64,000 nt of DNA from Clostridia bacterium (GTDB lineage: Bacteria; Bacillota; Clostridia; Oscillospirales; Acutalibacteraceae). Positions 39,220 through 47,939 of this stretch are shown piece after piece; position 1 is the stretch's first letter, and every line of letters begins with the position of its first letter. The notes beneath the pieces were generated by a model that worked only from the letters and a program-made list of their open reading frames with translations, did no database searches and was not told the origin of the DNA. The position numbers were made by a program, and so were the translations under genes. The DNA lies in assembly GCA_017503135.1 (NCBI GenBank), contig JAFVTQ010000001.1, forward strand, positions 233,756 to 297,755. Direction: 5' to 3'.

Positions 39220-40608
39220 ATGGCTGATTTAAAGTTTTATCAGATAACAGACTTGCATCATTATGCTCACGAGCTTGGTATTGAGGGCAAGGCTTTTGAA
39301 AGCATTTGCCTTTCTGACCAAAAATGCCTTGCAGAAACAGGGGCTATGATTGATGCTTATTTCGATAAAATTATCGAAGACAAAGAAACAAATATTGTGC
39401 TTATTACAGGTGATGTTACTTGTAATGGCGCTATGGAAAGTCATAGAGACTTGCTTCCAAAACTCTATCGTCTTAAAGATGCAGGCAAAAAGGTTTATCT
39501 CACAACAGGCACTCACGACTATTATATGGAAAACGGTAACGGTACAGGCAAAGCTGAAAAATGTGTCGGTGACGAAATCTTAACTGCAACTCGTACAGAG
39601 CGTGACGAACTTTTAGAAATCTATAAGGATTTCGGTTTGTCTGAAGCAATTTCAATACATAAACCAAGCCATTCATATTGTGTGAAGCTTCAAGACGGTT
39701 ACAGACTTCTTTGCCTTAACGACGATGGTGACGAATTCTTCTGTGGCTATTATGATGACTGCCTTGAATGGATAAAAGAGCAGATTGACGACGCAAAGGC
39801 TAACGGGGATTATATATTTGCTGTAACACATCATCCTGTTTTACCACCATCACCGATTTATCCATATTTCAGTCGTCGCGATATGCTGGGTGACTTTGAA
39901 AAAACATCAGAATTCTTTGCAGATAATGGTGTAAAATTCGTTTTCACAGGTCACACTCATATGATGAATATTGCAAAAATGACAACTGCAAAGGGCAATG
40001 ATTTATATGACATCAACACTTGCTCTGCAGTTGGTTATCCAAATGCAATGCGAAAGGTTGTAATGACTGATACTGAAGTTAAAATCGATAGTGTTAAAAT
40101 CGATAGCTTTGACTGGGACTTAAAAGGTAAAACTATCGACGAATATACAAAAGAGAATTTTCAAGAATTTCTCAATGCTATTTTTGACTCAGCAGCTTAT
40201 GATATTGATAAATTGGCAGTGCTTTCGACATCTTTCAGCATGACACCTGAACAGATTTATAAAATGAAGCCAATTATTGTGCCGGCAGGCAAATTCTTGC
40301 AAAAAGCAACCTTTGGTACGTTCGGCAAGCTCTTTGCTTTGAATAAATATATCGACGCGTCTATTAAAGACAGAAATGTGAAAGACTTTGTATTAGAAGT
40401 AATCACAAATGTGTTCTATGGCGACGAGCCATATACACCGGACACACCTGAGCATAAAGCCTTTTCAGCATTTTTCAATAAGCGCATCAAGAAAATTCTC
40501 AAGCTCAAAAAGGGAACAGAAAAAATCGAAGAAATTCTCGATATGGTCCTTGATGGAGTCCTTTACAACGCACCACCAAGCGACTGGCAAGGGGTATTTG
40601 AAAAATAA
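39220..40608 (+). CDS. Metallophosphoesterase (462 residues)
   Basis: A calcineurin-like phosphoesterase. Motifs: ITDLHHYAHEL (residues 9-19, DxH), VLITGDVTCNG near 58 (GD), TTGTHDYYM near 92 (GNHD-like with Thr), VTHHPVLPPS near 204 and FTGHTHMM near 242 (GHTH). After about residue 285 there is a helical C-terminal region of 175 residues without known motifs. It is predicted to be cytoplasmic, since there is no signal peptide. The position directly after a GPH symporter suggests action on an imported or wall-derived phosphorylated compound. A strong terminator ends the operon. Confidence 0.9.
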   Translation: MADLKFYQITDLHHYAHELGIEGKAFESICLSDQKCLAETGAMIDAYFDKIIEDKETNIVLITGDVTCNGAMESHRDLLPKLYRLKDAGKKVYLTTGTHDYYMENGNGTGKAEKCVGDEILTATRTERDELLEIYKDFGLSEAISIHKPSHSYCVKLQDGYRLLCLNDDGDEFFCGYYDDCLEWIKEQIDDAKANGDYIFAVTHHPVLPPSPIYPYFSRRDMLGDFEKTSEFFADNGVKFVFTGHTHMMNIAKMTTAKGNDLYDINTCSAVGYPNAMRKVVMTDTEVKIDSVKIDSFDWDLKGKTIDEYTKENFQEFLNAIFDSAAYDIDKLAVLSTSFSMTPEQIYKMKPIIVPAGKFLQKATFGTFGKLFALNKYIDASIKDRNVKDFVLEVITNVFYGDEPYTPDTPEHKAFSAFFNKRIKKILKLKKGTEKIEEILDMVLDGVLYNAPPSDWQGVFEK

Positions 40609-40612
40609 TTAC

Positions 40613-40646
40613 AAAAAACTCTCTACATGGTGTAGAGAGTTTTTTG
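40613..40646 (+). terminator. Terminator of the MurE-ArgB operon
   Basis: The stem AAAAAACTCTCTACA / TGTAGAGAGTTTTTT has a TGG-type loop. Confidence 0.88.
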
Positions 40647-40734
40647 TTGCCAAATTTGATTTGTCTAACAGTTTTTACGGAATATATTGGTGGCATAAGC
40701 AATTTGTCAAACCCAATTTGCTAAACGGTTATAA

Positions 40735-40763
40735 TTGACAAAACTTTTAAAAAAGTCTATACT
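40735..40763 (+). promoter_or_regulatory. Promoter of the rRNA methyltransferase gene
   Basis: TTGACA (40735-40740), 17 bases, TATACT (40758-40763). Confidence 0.88.
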
Positions 40764-40808
40764 TTATTTATAATGGATAACTTTTGACTATTTGAATGGA
40801 GAAATAAT

Positions 40809-41924
40809 ATGAATATAAAATTTTCTGCGCCTTGTCTCTTAGGACTTGAAGGTCTTGTGGCACAGGAATTAAAGGATATGGAAGCGCAAAATGTGGAAGC
40901 GAAAAATGGTAGAGTTGATTTTGAGGGTGACGAGAGCATTCTTGTCCGTGCAAATATCTGCTCACGATATAGCGAACGCATTTTAATCCGTATGGGTGAA
41001 TTTACAGCAGTAACTTTTGAGCAACTTTTTCAGGGCGTTAAGAAACTTCCTTGGGAAGAATGGATAGGTCAATATGATGAATTTCCCGTGAAAGGACATT
41101 CGCTCAACTCAAAGCTTTTTTCTGTAAGTGACTGTCAGGCAATCATCAAAAAGGCCGTTGTTGAAAGGCTTAAAGAGAAATACAGAATATCTTGGTTTGA
41201 AGAAACAGGCACAAAATATCAGATTCAGTTCTCAATTATGAAAGATGTTGTTACTGTATTTATTGATACATCTGGTGCAGGTCTTCACAAACGTGGATAC
41301 CGTCCTGTAGCAAATGCAGCGCCAATCAAAGAAACACTTGCAGCATCAATGGCAGAGCTTGCACGTCTTCGTCATTATCACACTCTTTATGATGTGTGCT
41401 GTGGCTCGGGCACAATTCTTATTGAAGGTGCTATGAAGGCACTTAATATTGCGCCAGGTCTTCGTCGCTCATTTGCTTGCGAAAGATTCCAGAACATTGA
41501 TTCTTCTGTCTGGCAACAAGAGAGAAACAGAGCAATGGATTTGGTTATCCGTGATGCTGATTTTATGGCTTATGGCTCTGATATTGATTTTCACGCTCTT
41601 GAAGTGGCAAAAGAAAATGCCCGTCGAGCAGGTGTATCAATGAAAATCGACTTGTCAAAGAGAGATTTAAAAGATTTTGTTCGCAAGAGTGAAAAAGGTA
41701 CAGTTATTTGCAATCCACCTTATGGCGAGAGAATGCTTGACATCAGAGCAGCTGAAGATATTTATCGCACAATGGGTAAAATCTTTACTCAGGAAAAAGG
41801 TTGGGCATACTATATTATCAGTCCTGACGAAACATTTGAAAAGTGCTTTGGTAGAAAAGCAGATAAGAGAAGAAAGCTTTATAATGGTATGATTAAATGC
41901 CAGCTATATATGTATTATAAATAA
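40809..41924 (+). CDS. THUMP-domain rRNA (guanine-N2) methyltransferase, RlmL/YpsC-like
   Basis: This is a 371-residue SAM-dependent methyltransferase. The N-terminal 150 residues carry the ferredoxin-like and THUMP RNA-binding parts (FSAPCLLGLEGLVAQELK; HSLNSKLFSVSDCQAIIKKAVVERLK). The Rossmann domain has motif I LYDVCCGSGTILIEGA near 197, SDIDFHALEVAKENA (motif II) and catalytic motif IV CNPPYGERM near 302. The family modifies G2445 of 23S rRNA in RlmL; YpsC is the Bacillus homologue. The gene has a strong promoter, and the lipid kinase gene follows nine bases after its stop. Confidence 0.92.
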   Translation: MNIKFSAPCLLGLEGLVAQELKDMEAQNVEAKNGRVDFEGDESILVRANICSRYSERILIRMGEFTAVTFEQLFQGVKKLPWEEWIGQYDEFPVKGHSLNSKLFSVSDCQAIIKKAVVERLKEKYRISWFEETGTKYQIQFSIMKDVVTVFIDTSGAGLHKRGYRPVANAAPIKETLAASMAELARLRHYHTLYDVCCGSGTILIEGAMKALNIAPGLRRSFACERFQNIDSSVWQQERNRAMDLVIRDADFMAYGSDIDFHALEVAKENARRAGVSMKIDLSKRDLKDFVRKSEKGTVICNPPYGERMLDIRAAEDIYRTMGKIFTQEKGWAYYIISPDETFEKCFGRKADKRRKLYNGMIKCQLYMYYK

Positions 41925-41933
41925 GGTGATTTT

Positions 41934-42842
41934 GTGAAACACGTTTTTATTGTGAATCCCGTAGCAGGAAAAGGTAAAGCAGTTAATGCCTATATCTCTA
42001 CAATTGAAAATTATGTTAAAGAGAACAACCTTGATGCAGAAATCTATGTGACAAAAGCAAGCCGTGACGGTATGCGCTATGTTGAAGAAAAGGCAAAAAC
42101 AGGCGAAGAAATCCGTTTTTATTCTTGTGGTGGTGACGGAACTCTCTATGAGGTTGTCAACGGATGTTATAAATATCCTAACTGTCAGGTTGCAAACATT
42201 CCTTTGGGTTCAGGTAATGACTTTTGCAGATTGTTTGGTAAAGATATAAATCTAGATGACCATGTGAATGGCATACCGATGAAACTTGACCTGATTGAAA
42301 CAGATGGTGCAGTCGCTATTAACGAATGTGCAATGGGGCTTGACTCTGAAATATGCATAAGACAGATTTCTTATAAAAAAATTCCTATGGTCAATGGCGA
42401 GTTGGCTTATACTTTGGCTGCACTCGGCTGTATTGCAAAGGGCAAAACAAAAAATCAGTTCAAAATCACTATTGATGACAATGAAGTTTTTGAAGATGAT
42501 TATCTTTTCTGTTATATCGGTAATTCTCGTTGGTATGGTGGGGGATACAAAGCTGCACCAAACGCAATGCCAAACGATGGGCTAATAGATTGTGTTATGG
42601 TCAGAAGTGACAGAAGCCCAATAAAGCTTTTACCACTTATCAGTGTTTACAAAAATGGTGAGCATTTAGACCTTGATATTACAACTTTTCGTCATTGCAA
42701 AAAGGTTAAAATTGAAAGTAAAAATCCGGCTGCAGTCAATGTTGATGGCGAATGTGCTTATGTAACAGAAAGAGAATTTAAACTTTTAGAAAGCGCAATC
42801 ACATTTATTGTGCCAAAGAATTCAGAGTTTTTGAATATGTAG
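41934..42842 (+). CDS. Diacylglycerol/lipid kinase family protein
   Basis: This 302-residue kinase has a DAGK catalytic domain: FIVNPVAGKGKA (residues 4-15), CGGDGTLYEVVNG near 66 (nucleotide-binding GGDGT) and IPLGSGNDFCRLFG near 90. A C-terminal beta-sandwich follows, with YIGNSRWYGGGYKAAPNAMPNDGLIDCV and NVDGECAY (short signature pieces). It phosphorylates diacylglycerol or a related lipid, recycling it for phospholipid and lipoteichoic acid turnover. The start is GTG, seven bases after AAGGTGA. It shares the methyltransferase transcript. Confidence 0.92.
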   Translation: MKHVFIVNPVAGKGKAVNAYISTIENYVKENNLDAEIYVTKASRDGMRYVEEKAKTGEEIRFYSCGGDGTLYEVVNGCYKYPNCQVANIPLGSGNDFCRLFGKDINLDDHVNGIPMKLDLIETDGAVAINECAMGLDSEICIRQISYKKIPMVNGELAYTLAALGCIAKGKTKNQFKITIDDNEVFEDDYLFCYIGNSRWYGGGYKAAPNAMPNDGLIDCVMVRSDRSPIKLLPLISVYKNGEHLDLDITTFRHCKKVKIESKNPAAVNVDGECAYVTEREFKLLESAITFIVPKNSEFLNM

Positions 42843-42847
42843 AAAAG

Positions 42848-42878
42848 AAAAAGGACTATCATACGATAGTCCTTTTTT
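42848..42878. terminator. Hairpin terminator shared by the lipid kinase and the tRNA-Thr tail copy
   Basis: The stem AAAAAGGACTATC / GATAGTCCTTTTT has the loop ATAC. On the plus strand it ends the lipid kinase transcript; on the minus strand it directly follows the copied CCA of the repeat unit. Confidence 0.85.
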
Positions 42879-42899
42879 GGAGCTGCTAACCGGACTCGA
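42874..42899 (-). repeat. Duplicate of the tRNA-Thr 3' end
   Basis: These 26 bases are identical to 43032-43057, that is the tRNA-Thr T-loop, 3' T-stem, 3' acceptor strand, discriminator, CCA and five downstream bases. The 5' part of the tRNA is absent. Confidence 0.92.
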
Positions 42900-42994
42900 C
42901 CGTCTGCTTCGGCTATGCCTCGCCTCACCACTCTGTGCTAAAAACAATTCACTGAATTGTTTTGTTAACGCACAGACCCAAGGGTTCGAGTCCG
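42891..42994 (-). repeat. tRNA-tail-associated structured repeat, unit 3
   Basis: On the minus strand CGGACTCGA (42986-42994) pairs perfectly with TCGAGTCCG (42891-42899), this time using the tRNA-Thr T-arm. Inside are ACCC-TT-GGGT, the stem TCTGTGC / GCACAGA (42970-42976 with 42932-42938), the hairpin AAAACAATTCA-G-TGAATTGTTTT and a GGC-ATA-GCC element ending AGCAGAC. It is shorter than units 1 and 2 because one internal hairpin is missing. Confidence 0.8.
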
Positions 42995-43005
42995 AGCAAA
43001 AAATA

Positions 43006-43029
43006 AAGGTGCTTCAAAAGAAACACCTT
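43006..43029 (-). terminator. Terminator of tRNA-Thr
   Basis: On the minus strand the stem AAGGTGTTTC / GAAGCACCTT (one G-T pair) is followed by TATTTTTTG. It begins seven bases after the CCA end. Confidence 0.82.
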
Positions 43030-43035
43030 CATTTT

Positions 43036-43111
43036 TGGAGCTGCTAACCGGACTCGAACCGGTGACCTCGTCCTTACCAAGGACGTGCTCTACCACCTGA
43101 GCCATAGCAGC
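43036..43111 (-). tRNA. tRNA-Thr (anticodon GGT)
   Basis: The cloverleaf is complete: acceptor GCTGCTA / TAGCAGC, discriminator T, encoded CCA, anticodon stem CGTCC / GGACG around TTGGTAA (anticodon GGT), and T-arm CCGG-TTCGAGT-CCGG. It has a consensus promoter and terminator. A partial copy of its 3' end lies downstream in repeat unit 3. Confidence 0.97.
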
Positions 43112-43131
43112 ATATCCCAAACGCAAGTGTA

Positions 43132-43160
43132 ATTATACAGTTGTTTAGTTAGTTTGTCAA
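43132..43160 (-). promoter_or_regulatory. Promoter of tRNA-Thr
   Basis: On the minus strand: TTGACA (43155-43160), 17 bases, TATAAT (43132-43137). Confidence 0.92.
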
Positions 43161-43296
43161 GAAAAACGGCGGTGTTTTCTTCGACACTCTACACAAAAAA
43201 ATAAAATAAATTTAGTCCTTTTACATATTTCTATTTTAAATAAGATATAGTATAATTAATATGTCTAATTTTGGATTAATTCCAGGAGGAAAAAAT

Positions 43297-44775
43297 ATGA
43301 GTAACAGAACAGAACTTTTCTGTGAGAAAAACGGTAAACTTCATACATGGCATACCATACTTACTGGTTTCGCTTTTCTCACAACATCAATCGCATGGGC
43401 AATTTATGACCCATACATCACAAAGATTCTTAACAGATTGCTTACAGAATCAGTTTTCATTACAAACCTTAGTGCAAAGCTTAATGAAGCATTCCCAGTT
43501 CTTGCAGAATTTGCAAAGACACAGGGTCAGGACGTTAACACAGCAGGTGGTGGAATTACACTTGTTCCATTGTTTATCGGTGTTATTATGACATTCGATA
43601 ACATCTTCGGTGTTATCTTCCAGCCAACATTCGGCAAACTTTCAGACCGTTGCCGTTCAAAGCTTGGCAAACGTCGTCCTTTCATTGTTTACGGTGCTCC
43701 AATTTCAGCAGTTCTCTTTGCTCTCATTCCTTGGGTAGCATTGAAGTCAACTCTTCCTGTAACAATGCTCTTCATCATCCTTTTCGTTTTCTCAATGTCA
43801 CTTTGGCGTGCTCCTGCAGTTGCTTTGATGCCTGCACTTACGCCACCACATCTTCGTAGTGAAGGTAACGCTATCATCAACCTTATGGGTGGCGTTGGTT
43901 CTGTTATCGGTATGGTAGCTGGTACTCTTGTTAGTGCTATCTTCCTTCTTGTAACAGGTGTTAAGGTTACAGCTGAAAATGAACAGCAGACAAGTTTCCC
44001 TTATGTATTCTTGCTCGGCGCTATTGTTATGATTATCGGTATGCTTGTTGTTCGTGCATTTGTTCACGAGCCATCAAGCCTCCAGAATGTTGCTGCTAAA
44101 AATCAGTATGCTGACGAAAAGGCTGCTAAGAAAGCTGAAAAAGAAGCAAGAAAAGCTGACAAACTTTCAAAGGGCGAAAGAAAGAGTCTTATCTTTATGC
44201 TCGGCGGTTTGTTCTTCCTTTTCTGTGGTACAAATGCTATCACAACATTCTTCGCACTCTTTGCTGCTGAAGTTCTCGGCAAGTCAACAGGTGAAGCAAC
44301 AATTATGACAACACTCTTTGCAGTTTGCTCTGCTGTTGCAGCTATCCCTGCTGGTAAAATGGGCAAAAAGATTGGCCGTAAAAAGACAATCCTCATTGGT
44401 CTTGTAGTATTTATGGCTGTGTTCCTTCTTTATGTTGTAACAGGTAGTATGACAGTTATCTGGCTTGCACTCATCCTTGGTGGTGCTGCTAATATGTTCA
44501 TTACAGTTAACACATTGCCACTCGTTCTTGAAATCGGTGGTATTGATAAGGTTGGTACATTCACAGGCTACTACTATACAGCAACTTTCTCAGCACAGAT
44601 TGCATCACCAATCGTTTATGGTATTGTTCGTATGTTCTCAGGCACATACTTATCCCTCTTCGTTTATAGCCCAATTATGTTTATCTTGAGTATCGCTTGT
44701 ATTCTCTTTGTTAAACACGGCGAAGCAATTCCACAAGAAATTGTTGATAAAATCGAAGAAGAAAATGCTGACTAA
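43297..44775 (+). CDS. MFS transporter, SLC45/sucrose-type
   Basis: This 492-residue transporter has about 12 membrane helices. Features of the SLC45-like major facilitator group are FGVIFQPTFGKLSDRCRSKLGKRRPFIVYG near residue 105 (short motif GKLSDR and GKRRPFI), then WRAPAVALMPALTP and NLMGGVGSVIG. The cytoplasmic loop between helices 6 and 7 is long and rich in Lys and Ala (KKAEKEARKADKLSKGERKS). A disaccharide such as sucrose or maltose is the usual substrate. ATG 43297 follows GGAGG; the earlier frame start at 43261 is not used. Convergent with the phage head module. Confidence 0.88.
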   Translation: MSNRTELFCEKNGKLHTWHTILTGFAFLTTSIAWAIYDPYITKILNRLLTESVFITNLSAKLNEAFPVLAEFAKTQGQDVNTAGGGITLVPLFIGVIMTFDNIFGVIFQPTFGKLSDRCRSKLGKRRPFIVYGAPISAVLFALIPWVALKSTLPVTMLFIILFVFSMSLWRAPAVALMPALTPPHLRSEGNAIINLMGGVGSVIGMVAGTLVSAIFLLVTGVKVTAENEQQTSFPYVFLLGAIVMIIGMLVVRAFVHEPSSLQNVAAKNQYADEKAAKKAEKEARKADKLSKGERKSLIFMLGGLFFLFCGTNAITTFFALFAAEVLGKSTGEATIMTTLFAVCSAVAAIPAGKMGKKIGRKKTILIGLVVFMAVFLLYVVTGSMTVIWLALILGGAANMFITVNTLPLVLEIGGIDKVGTFTGYYYTATFSAQIASPIVYGIVRMFSGTYLSLFVYSPIMFILSIACILFVKHGEAIPQEIVDKIEEENAD

Positions 44776-44793
44776 TCAAAAACAATAAAAATT

Positions 44794-44824
44794 ACCCACC
44801 TCGATTACTCGGGGTGGGTTTTTT
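44794..44824. terminator. Bidirectional terminator between the transporter and the phage module
   Basis: The stem ACCCACCTCG / CGGGGTGGGT is followed by TTTTTT; on the minus strand it is followed by AATTTTTATTG. Confidence 0.82.
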
Positions 44825-45254
44825 ATGCTGGGATTACACTTGATAAAGTAAAAATTGTGCGTATGATAATCGCTTGACAGGCTGCGTCATAATCAGCTTC
44901 ATAGCAAACTGCTTTTGCAATGGGAAGTTTTTCTGTATATAACAAAAATGTTGCTATTCTGTCAAAAATCTCGTGACCTTCATTACCGCCTTTTGAATAT
45001 GGCAAATAAATATCGATGCTCAAAGTCAGGTGAATTGCTCTGCTATCAACTTTAACAACTTCACCCGTTTCAAGTGTAGTGGTGCCTTTGTCATCGATTT
45101 CACAGCTTTTCACCGAAATCGCCACAATGGGCTTTTCAAGGGGTGTTGGTTTGATTTTGTTTTCATAAGCAACAACAAGATTAATGTCATCAAAGTGACC
45201 ACTCTCGCTAAAACGAGTAACCAATTCTTGTGCTGCATTTCCACTAATTTGCAT
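44823..45254 (-). CDS. Phage head-tail joining-type protein (last gene of module)
   Basis: This 143-residue protein is mixed alpha/beta and starts MQISGNAAQELVTRFSESGH. It contains LEKPIVAISVKSCEI, LTLSIDIYLPYSKGGNEGHEIFDRIATFL and a final IIIRTIFTLSSVIPA. The size, position and beta-rich second half fit a tail-completion or minor tail-terminator protein of siphophage head modules, but no motif is decisive. It overlaps the preceding gene by 11 bases and has GGAGG before its ATG. No tail-tube or tape-measure gene follows; the module ends here at a terminator. Confidence 0.6.
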   Translation of the reverse strand: MQISGNAAQELVTRFSESGHFDDINLVVAYENKIKPTPLEKPIVAISVKSCEIDDKGTTTLETGEVVKVDSRAIHLTLSIDIYLPYSKGGNEGHEIFDRIATFLLYTEKLPIAKAVCYEADYDAACQAIIIRTIFTLSSVIPA

Positions 45255-45591
45255 TTTCTACCTCCGTTGTTTTTCTGATAATTGCCCAGATATAGACAAT
45301 TTCATTTTTAAATGTTATTTTCTCTGCTCGCTCAATCATATATGCATTGCCATTTGCATCACAAATTCTATATGAAGAATCAAGAGCTGTAAGGTCGTGA
45401 CTTTTTGGACCTATATAGAGATAAACATCTTGTGGATTTCTCCCGATAGGTGTGAAGTCACCCGACATATAAAGTTTGTTCTTATATCGAAGCGGTTGAA
45501 TAAATGCATTGAAAATTGGTGAATTCCAATCAGCATTGTTTTTGAGATAAACCGACATACCAAAGCTTTGAATAATTTTATCAATGCTCAA
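45244..45591 (-). CDS. Phage head-closure-like protein
   Basis: A 115-residue, mostly beta protein: MSIDKIIQSFGMSVYLKNN, then FNAFIQPLRYKNKLYMSGDFTPIGR, DVYLYIGP and MIERAEKITFKNEIVYIWAII. This is the usual size and place of the head-tail stopper in siphophage modules. The start codon is TTG and overlaps the upstream stop (TTGA). The assignment rests mainly on gene order. Confidence 0.6.
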   Translation of the reverse strand: MSIDKIIQSFGMSVYLKNNADWNSPIFNAFIQPLRYKNKLYMSGDFTPIGRNPQDVYLYIGPKSHDLTALDSSYRICDANGNAYMIERAEKITFKNEIVYIWAIIRKTTEVENAN

Positions 45592-45953
45592 ACTTCCACC
45601 GCCTCAAATACAAAGTCAATATCTGTGAGATATGATGAGGCAGAAGCAAGTGCTTCATTCTTGAATTTCACAGCATTTTCAATTCGTGACTGATGATTTT
45701 GCGTAACGGTAACATCACCTGCTTTAAAAGATGAAAAATCTTCGGTAGTGCCGTTTACAAGCAAAAAGTTATAAAGAGCAATACCTGCACAAGCCATCAA
45801 TATTGCAGAATTATCTGAATAGTCAGGACTTTTAAGCCTTGAGTCTATCTGCTCACAAGACACAACACAAAAAGGGTGAATTTTCTCTGATTCGTCGTCA
45901 GACAATAAGCCCAAATTAACGATTATATCAATAACAGATAAAGGGTTAATCAA
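45588..45953 (-). CDS. Phage head-tail adaptor-like protein
   Basis: A 121-residue, mainly helical protein: INPLSVIDIIVNLGLLSDDE, SAILMACAGIALYNFLLVNG, FSSFKAGDVTVTQNHQSRIENAVKFKNEALASASSYL in segments. It matches the gp6/gp15-type head-tail connector in size, helical content and position directly after the capsid gene. TTG 45953 lies eight bases after AAGGAG and is preferred to GTG 45962, which touches that site. Overlaps the next gene by four bases. Confidence 0.6.
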   Translation of the reverse strand: MINPLSVIDIIVNLGLLSDDESEKIHPFCVVSCEQIDSRLKSPDYSDNSAILMACAGIALYNFLLVNGTTEDFSSFKAGDVTVTQNHQSRIENAVKFKNEALASASSYLTDIDFVFEAVEV

Positions 45954-45965
45954 GGAAATCACTCC

Positions 45966-46976
45966 TTATACGAAAGATACACAAGTTGCAGCATCATTAA
46001 AAATTCGTGAGAAGCCTGAAATCTGTGTAATTGCAACACGCTCAAGCTGACGGTCAATAAGCTTATCAAATTCTGTCTGAATTCCACCTGCTGTGATAAA
46101 TTCAAGTGCATAATTCTTATCAGCACCAATAACATCATTGCCCAATACATTTGAAACGATGAGCTTTGCGCCGAGTGGAGTCAACATTTTGCCTGTGCCG
46201 TGGAAATTAAGACCTGCATTTGCATCACGAAGCTCAGGCATTAAGAGAATTTTTGATGCGAGAGTTTTATTGACAACAATAGCATTCATTTCATAAGGTG
46301 AAAGCTTATGCCAAAGGTTAACAAGGTCGGCATAGCACAAGCCATTAGCTCCATCAACCGGTGAAATTGGTTCAAGTGACTCAATGTTGCCATCACCAAG
46401 AATAAGAGTATTTACAGCATCATCAAACTGTGTGCGAGCAATATATGCACCAATTTGACGAAGTGTGATTGTGAAAAGGTCAATTTTCTGAAAACGGAGA
46501 GCCTCATAAGATGCAGAGAGCATTCTGCCGTATTTCTTGAGTCTGATAAGATTATCCTGAACACTGATTGTGGTTTCAGGAATCTGTGCGCCTTCTTCCA
46601 CTTCAACAAGCTTCTTTGCATCGTCGCTCATATTAGAAACAAGACTTCTGTAATCATAGCTGTTGATATTAGTCTTTGTTGCAACAAGAGAATCAAGAGT
46701 GCTTGCTTCTTCTGCGCCCTGACGGACTGCACGAGAAACATATTCAGGGAAAAGAGTTGATGAATCTGTTGTTGCGAAGAATTTGTCGATTGTGTCGCTA
46801 TTTGCACCCTTTACTTTAATGTCAAAGCGCTTTAACTGGCGCTCAAATGCGTCAAGACCTTCAAGTGAAGTGCCTTTGTAGTCTTCTGACGGGTCAATGC
46901 TTTCAAGTTCTTGAAGAAAGCCCTTGGATGTGTGATAAAGTCCTTTATCGAGTTTGATTGTTTCAAAATTAGCCAT
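45966..46976 (-). CDS. HK97-fold phage major capsid protein
   Basis: This is a 336-residue protein. The middle part has VRQGAEEASTLDSLVA, VEEGAQIPETTISVQDNLIRLKKYGRMLSASYEALR and IDLFTITLRQIGAYIARTQFDDAVNTLILGDGN, the typical E-loop, P-domain and spine-helix succession of HK97-type capsids. Later come LASKILLMPELRDANAG, TPLGAKLIVSN and FDKLIDRQLERVAIT. GGAGG precedes the ATG. The N-terminal 70 residues are helical and might be a scaffolding segment. It sits between the protease-like gene and the connector gene, the standard order. Confidence 0.82.
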   Translation of the reverse strand: MANFETIKLDKGLYHTSKGFLQELESIDPSEDYKGTSLEGLDAFERQLKRFDIKVKGANSDTIDKFFATTDSSTLFPEYVSRAVRQGAEEASTLDSLVATKTNINSYDYRSLVSNMSDDAKKLVEVEEGAQIPETTISVQDNLIRLKKYGRMLSASYEALRFQKIDLFTITLRQIGAYIARTQFDDAVNTLILGDGNIESLEPISPVDGANGLCYADLVNLWHKLSPYEMNAIVVNKTLASKILLMPELRDANAGLNFHGTGKMLTPLGAKLIVSNVLGNDVIGADKNYALEFITAGGIQTEFDKLIDRQLERVAITQISGFSRIFNDAATCVSFV

Positions 46977-46988
46977 TATAAAACCTCC

Positions 46989-47939
46989 TTAAAATTTAAA
47001 CTGACTGTTTTGATTGTTTTCTGTTTTTTCTTCTTTATAGAACTGTGATGACGGAACAACCTTTGCACTTTCTTTTTTGAGTGCTTTGCAAAGATTTTCA
47101 AGCTCATTAGAAGAAAGAACGCTGACGATTTCGTCAACACATTCTGAATTTAATGAAGGCAATGCAAGAGCAAATCCCTTTTTTGCCTTTTCACAAAGAG
47201 ATGCACGGTATTTTTCGCCGTCTGCACCCTTTGCTTCAAGAGAATCAATATAATCTGAAAGCTTTTTGAGTTCAGAGCTTTTCAAGGTTACCTGATTTTC
47301 TTCTTTAATTGATTTTAAAATATTTTCCATAGATTTCTCCTTGTTATAGGACTTTGTAACACCTGCTTTTCTTTGAGCAGGAACTGCCACAAAAGACCAT
47401 TCATAAGCATCAGTAATGTCTTCGATTGTTTTAACACATCTTTTGCCGTTGTATTTGCGACCGGCAATATGGTTGCAATTAGCTTCGCCACAGATTGAGC
47501 AAATTCTCGAAGCCGAAGAACAGCTTATGCTCACTTCTTTTTTGATTCCACTTTCAATATCACGAATAAGCGCATTGTTTTTCTCACTGCGAATGGTATA
47601 GCACCACGCTTTAAGATAGGTGTAAGGCTTGCCATCAACAGTTTTCTTTGCAGAATCTGTAATAAGTGCAGTTTTGTATGTTCTGCAAGACTGGTCTTCA
47701 CTCTTCATACTGTGATTTAAAATTCCCGTTTTGCCAACAAAAAGTTTTTCAAGTGTTTTGAGGGACTCTTCACTGAAACGTTCAAAATCACGGTCAATAT
47801 CATTGTCACAGAGAATAACACTGAACGAGAAAAATTCATCCTTTGAAAGCTCACGCAGAGCAAAACCGTTAATGAGTGCCATATCGTCATCACTGATGGT
47901 GTTGATTGTATTTGCAGATGAGTGATTTTTCTTAATCAT
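46989..47939 (-). CDS. Phage prohead protease/scaffold-like protein
   Basis: This is a 316-residue protein. The first two-thirds look like a prohead-serine-peptidase-type fold with long insertions: FSFSVILCDNDIDRDFERFSEESL, KTGILNHSMKSEDQSC (His), YLKAWCY, IKKEVSISCSSAS (possible catalytic Ser) and AYEWSFVAVPAQRKAGV. The insertion CSICGEANCNHIAG looks like a small zinc site. The C-terminal third is helical and charged, as in scaffolds. It is next to the portal and capsid genes, as expected. ATG 47939 follows GGGAGG; GTG 47948 overlaps it. Overlaps the portal gene end. Confidence 0.72.
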   Translation of the reverse strand: MIKKNHSSANTINTISDDDMALINGFALRELSKDEFFSFSVILCDNDIDRDFERFSEESLKTLEKLFVGKTGILNHSMKSEDQSCRTYKTALITDSAKKTVDGKPYTYLKAWCYTIRSEKNNALIRDIESGIKKEVSISCSSASRICSICGEANCNHIAGRKYNGKRCVKTIEDITDAYEWSFVAVPAQRKAGVTKSYNKEKSMENILKSIKEENQVTLKSSELKKLSDYIDSLEAKGADGEKYRASLCEKAKKGFALALPSLNSECVDEIVSVLSSNELENLCKALKKESAKVVPSSQFYKEEKTENNQNSQFKF

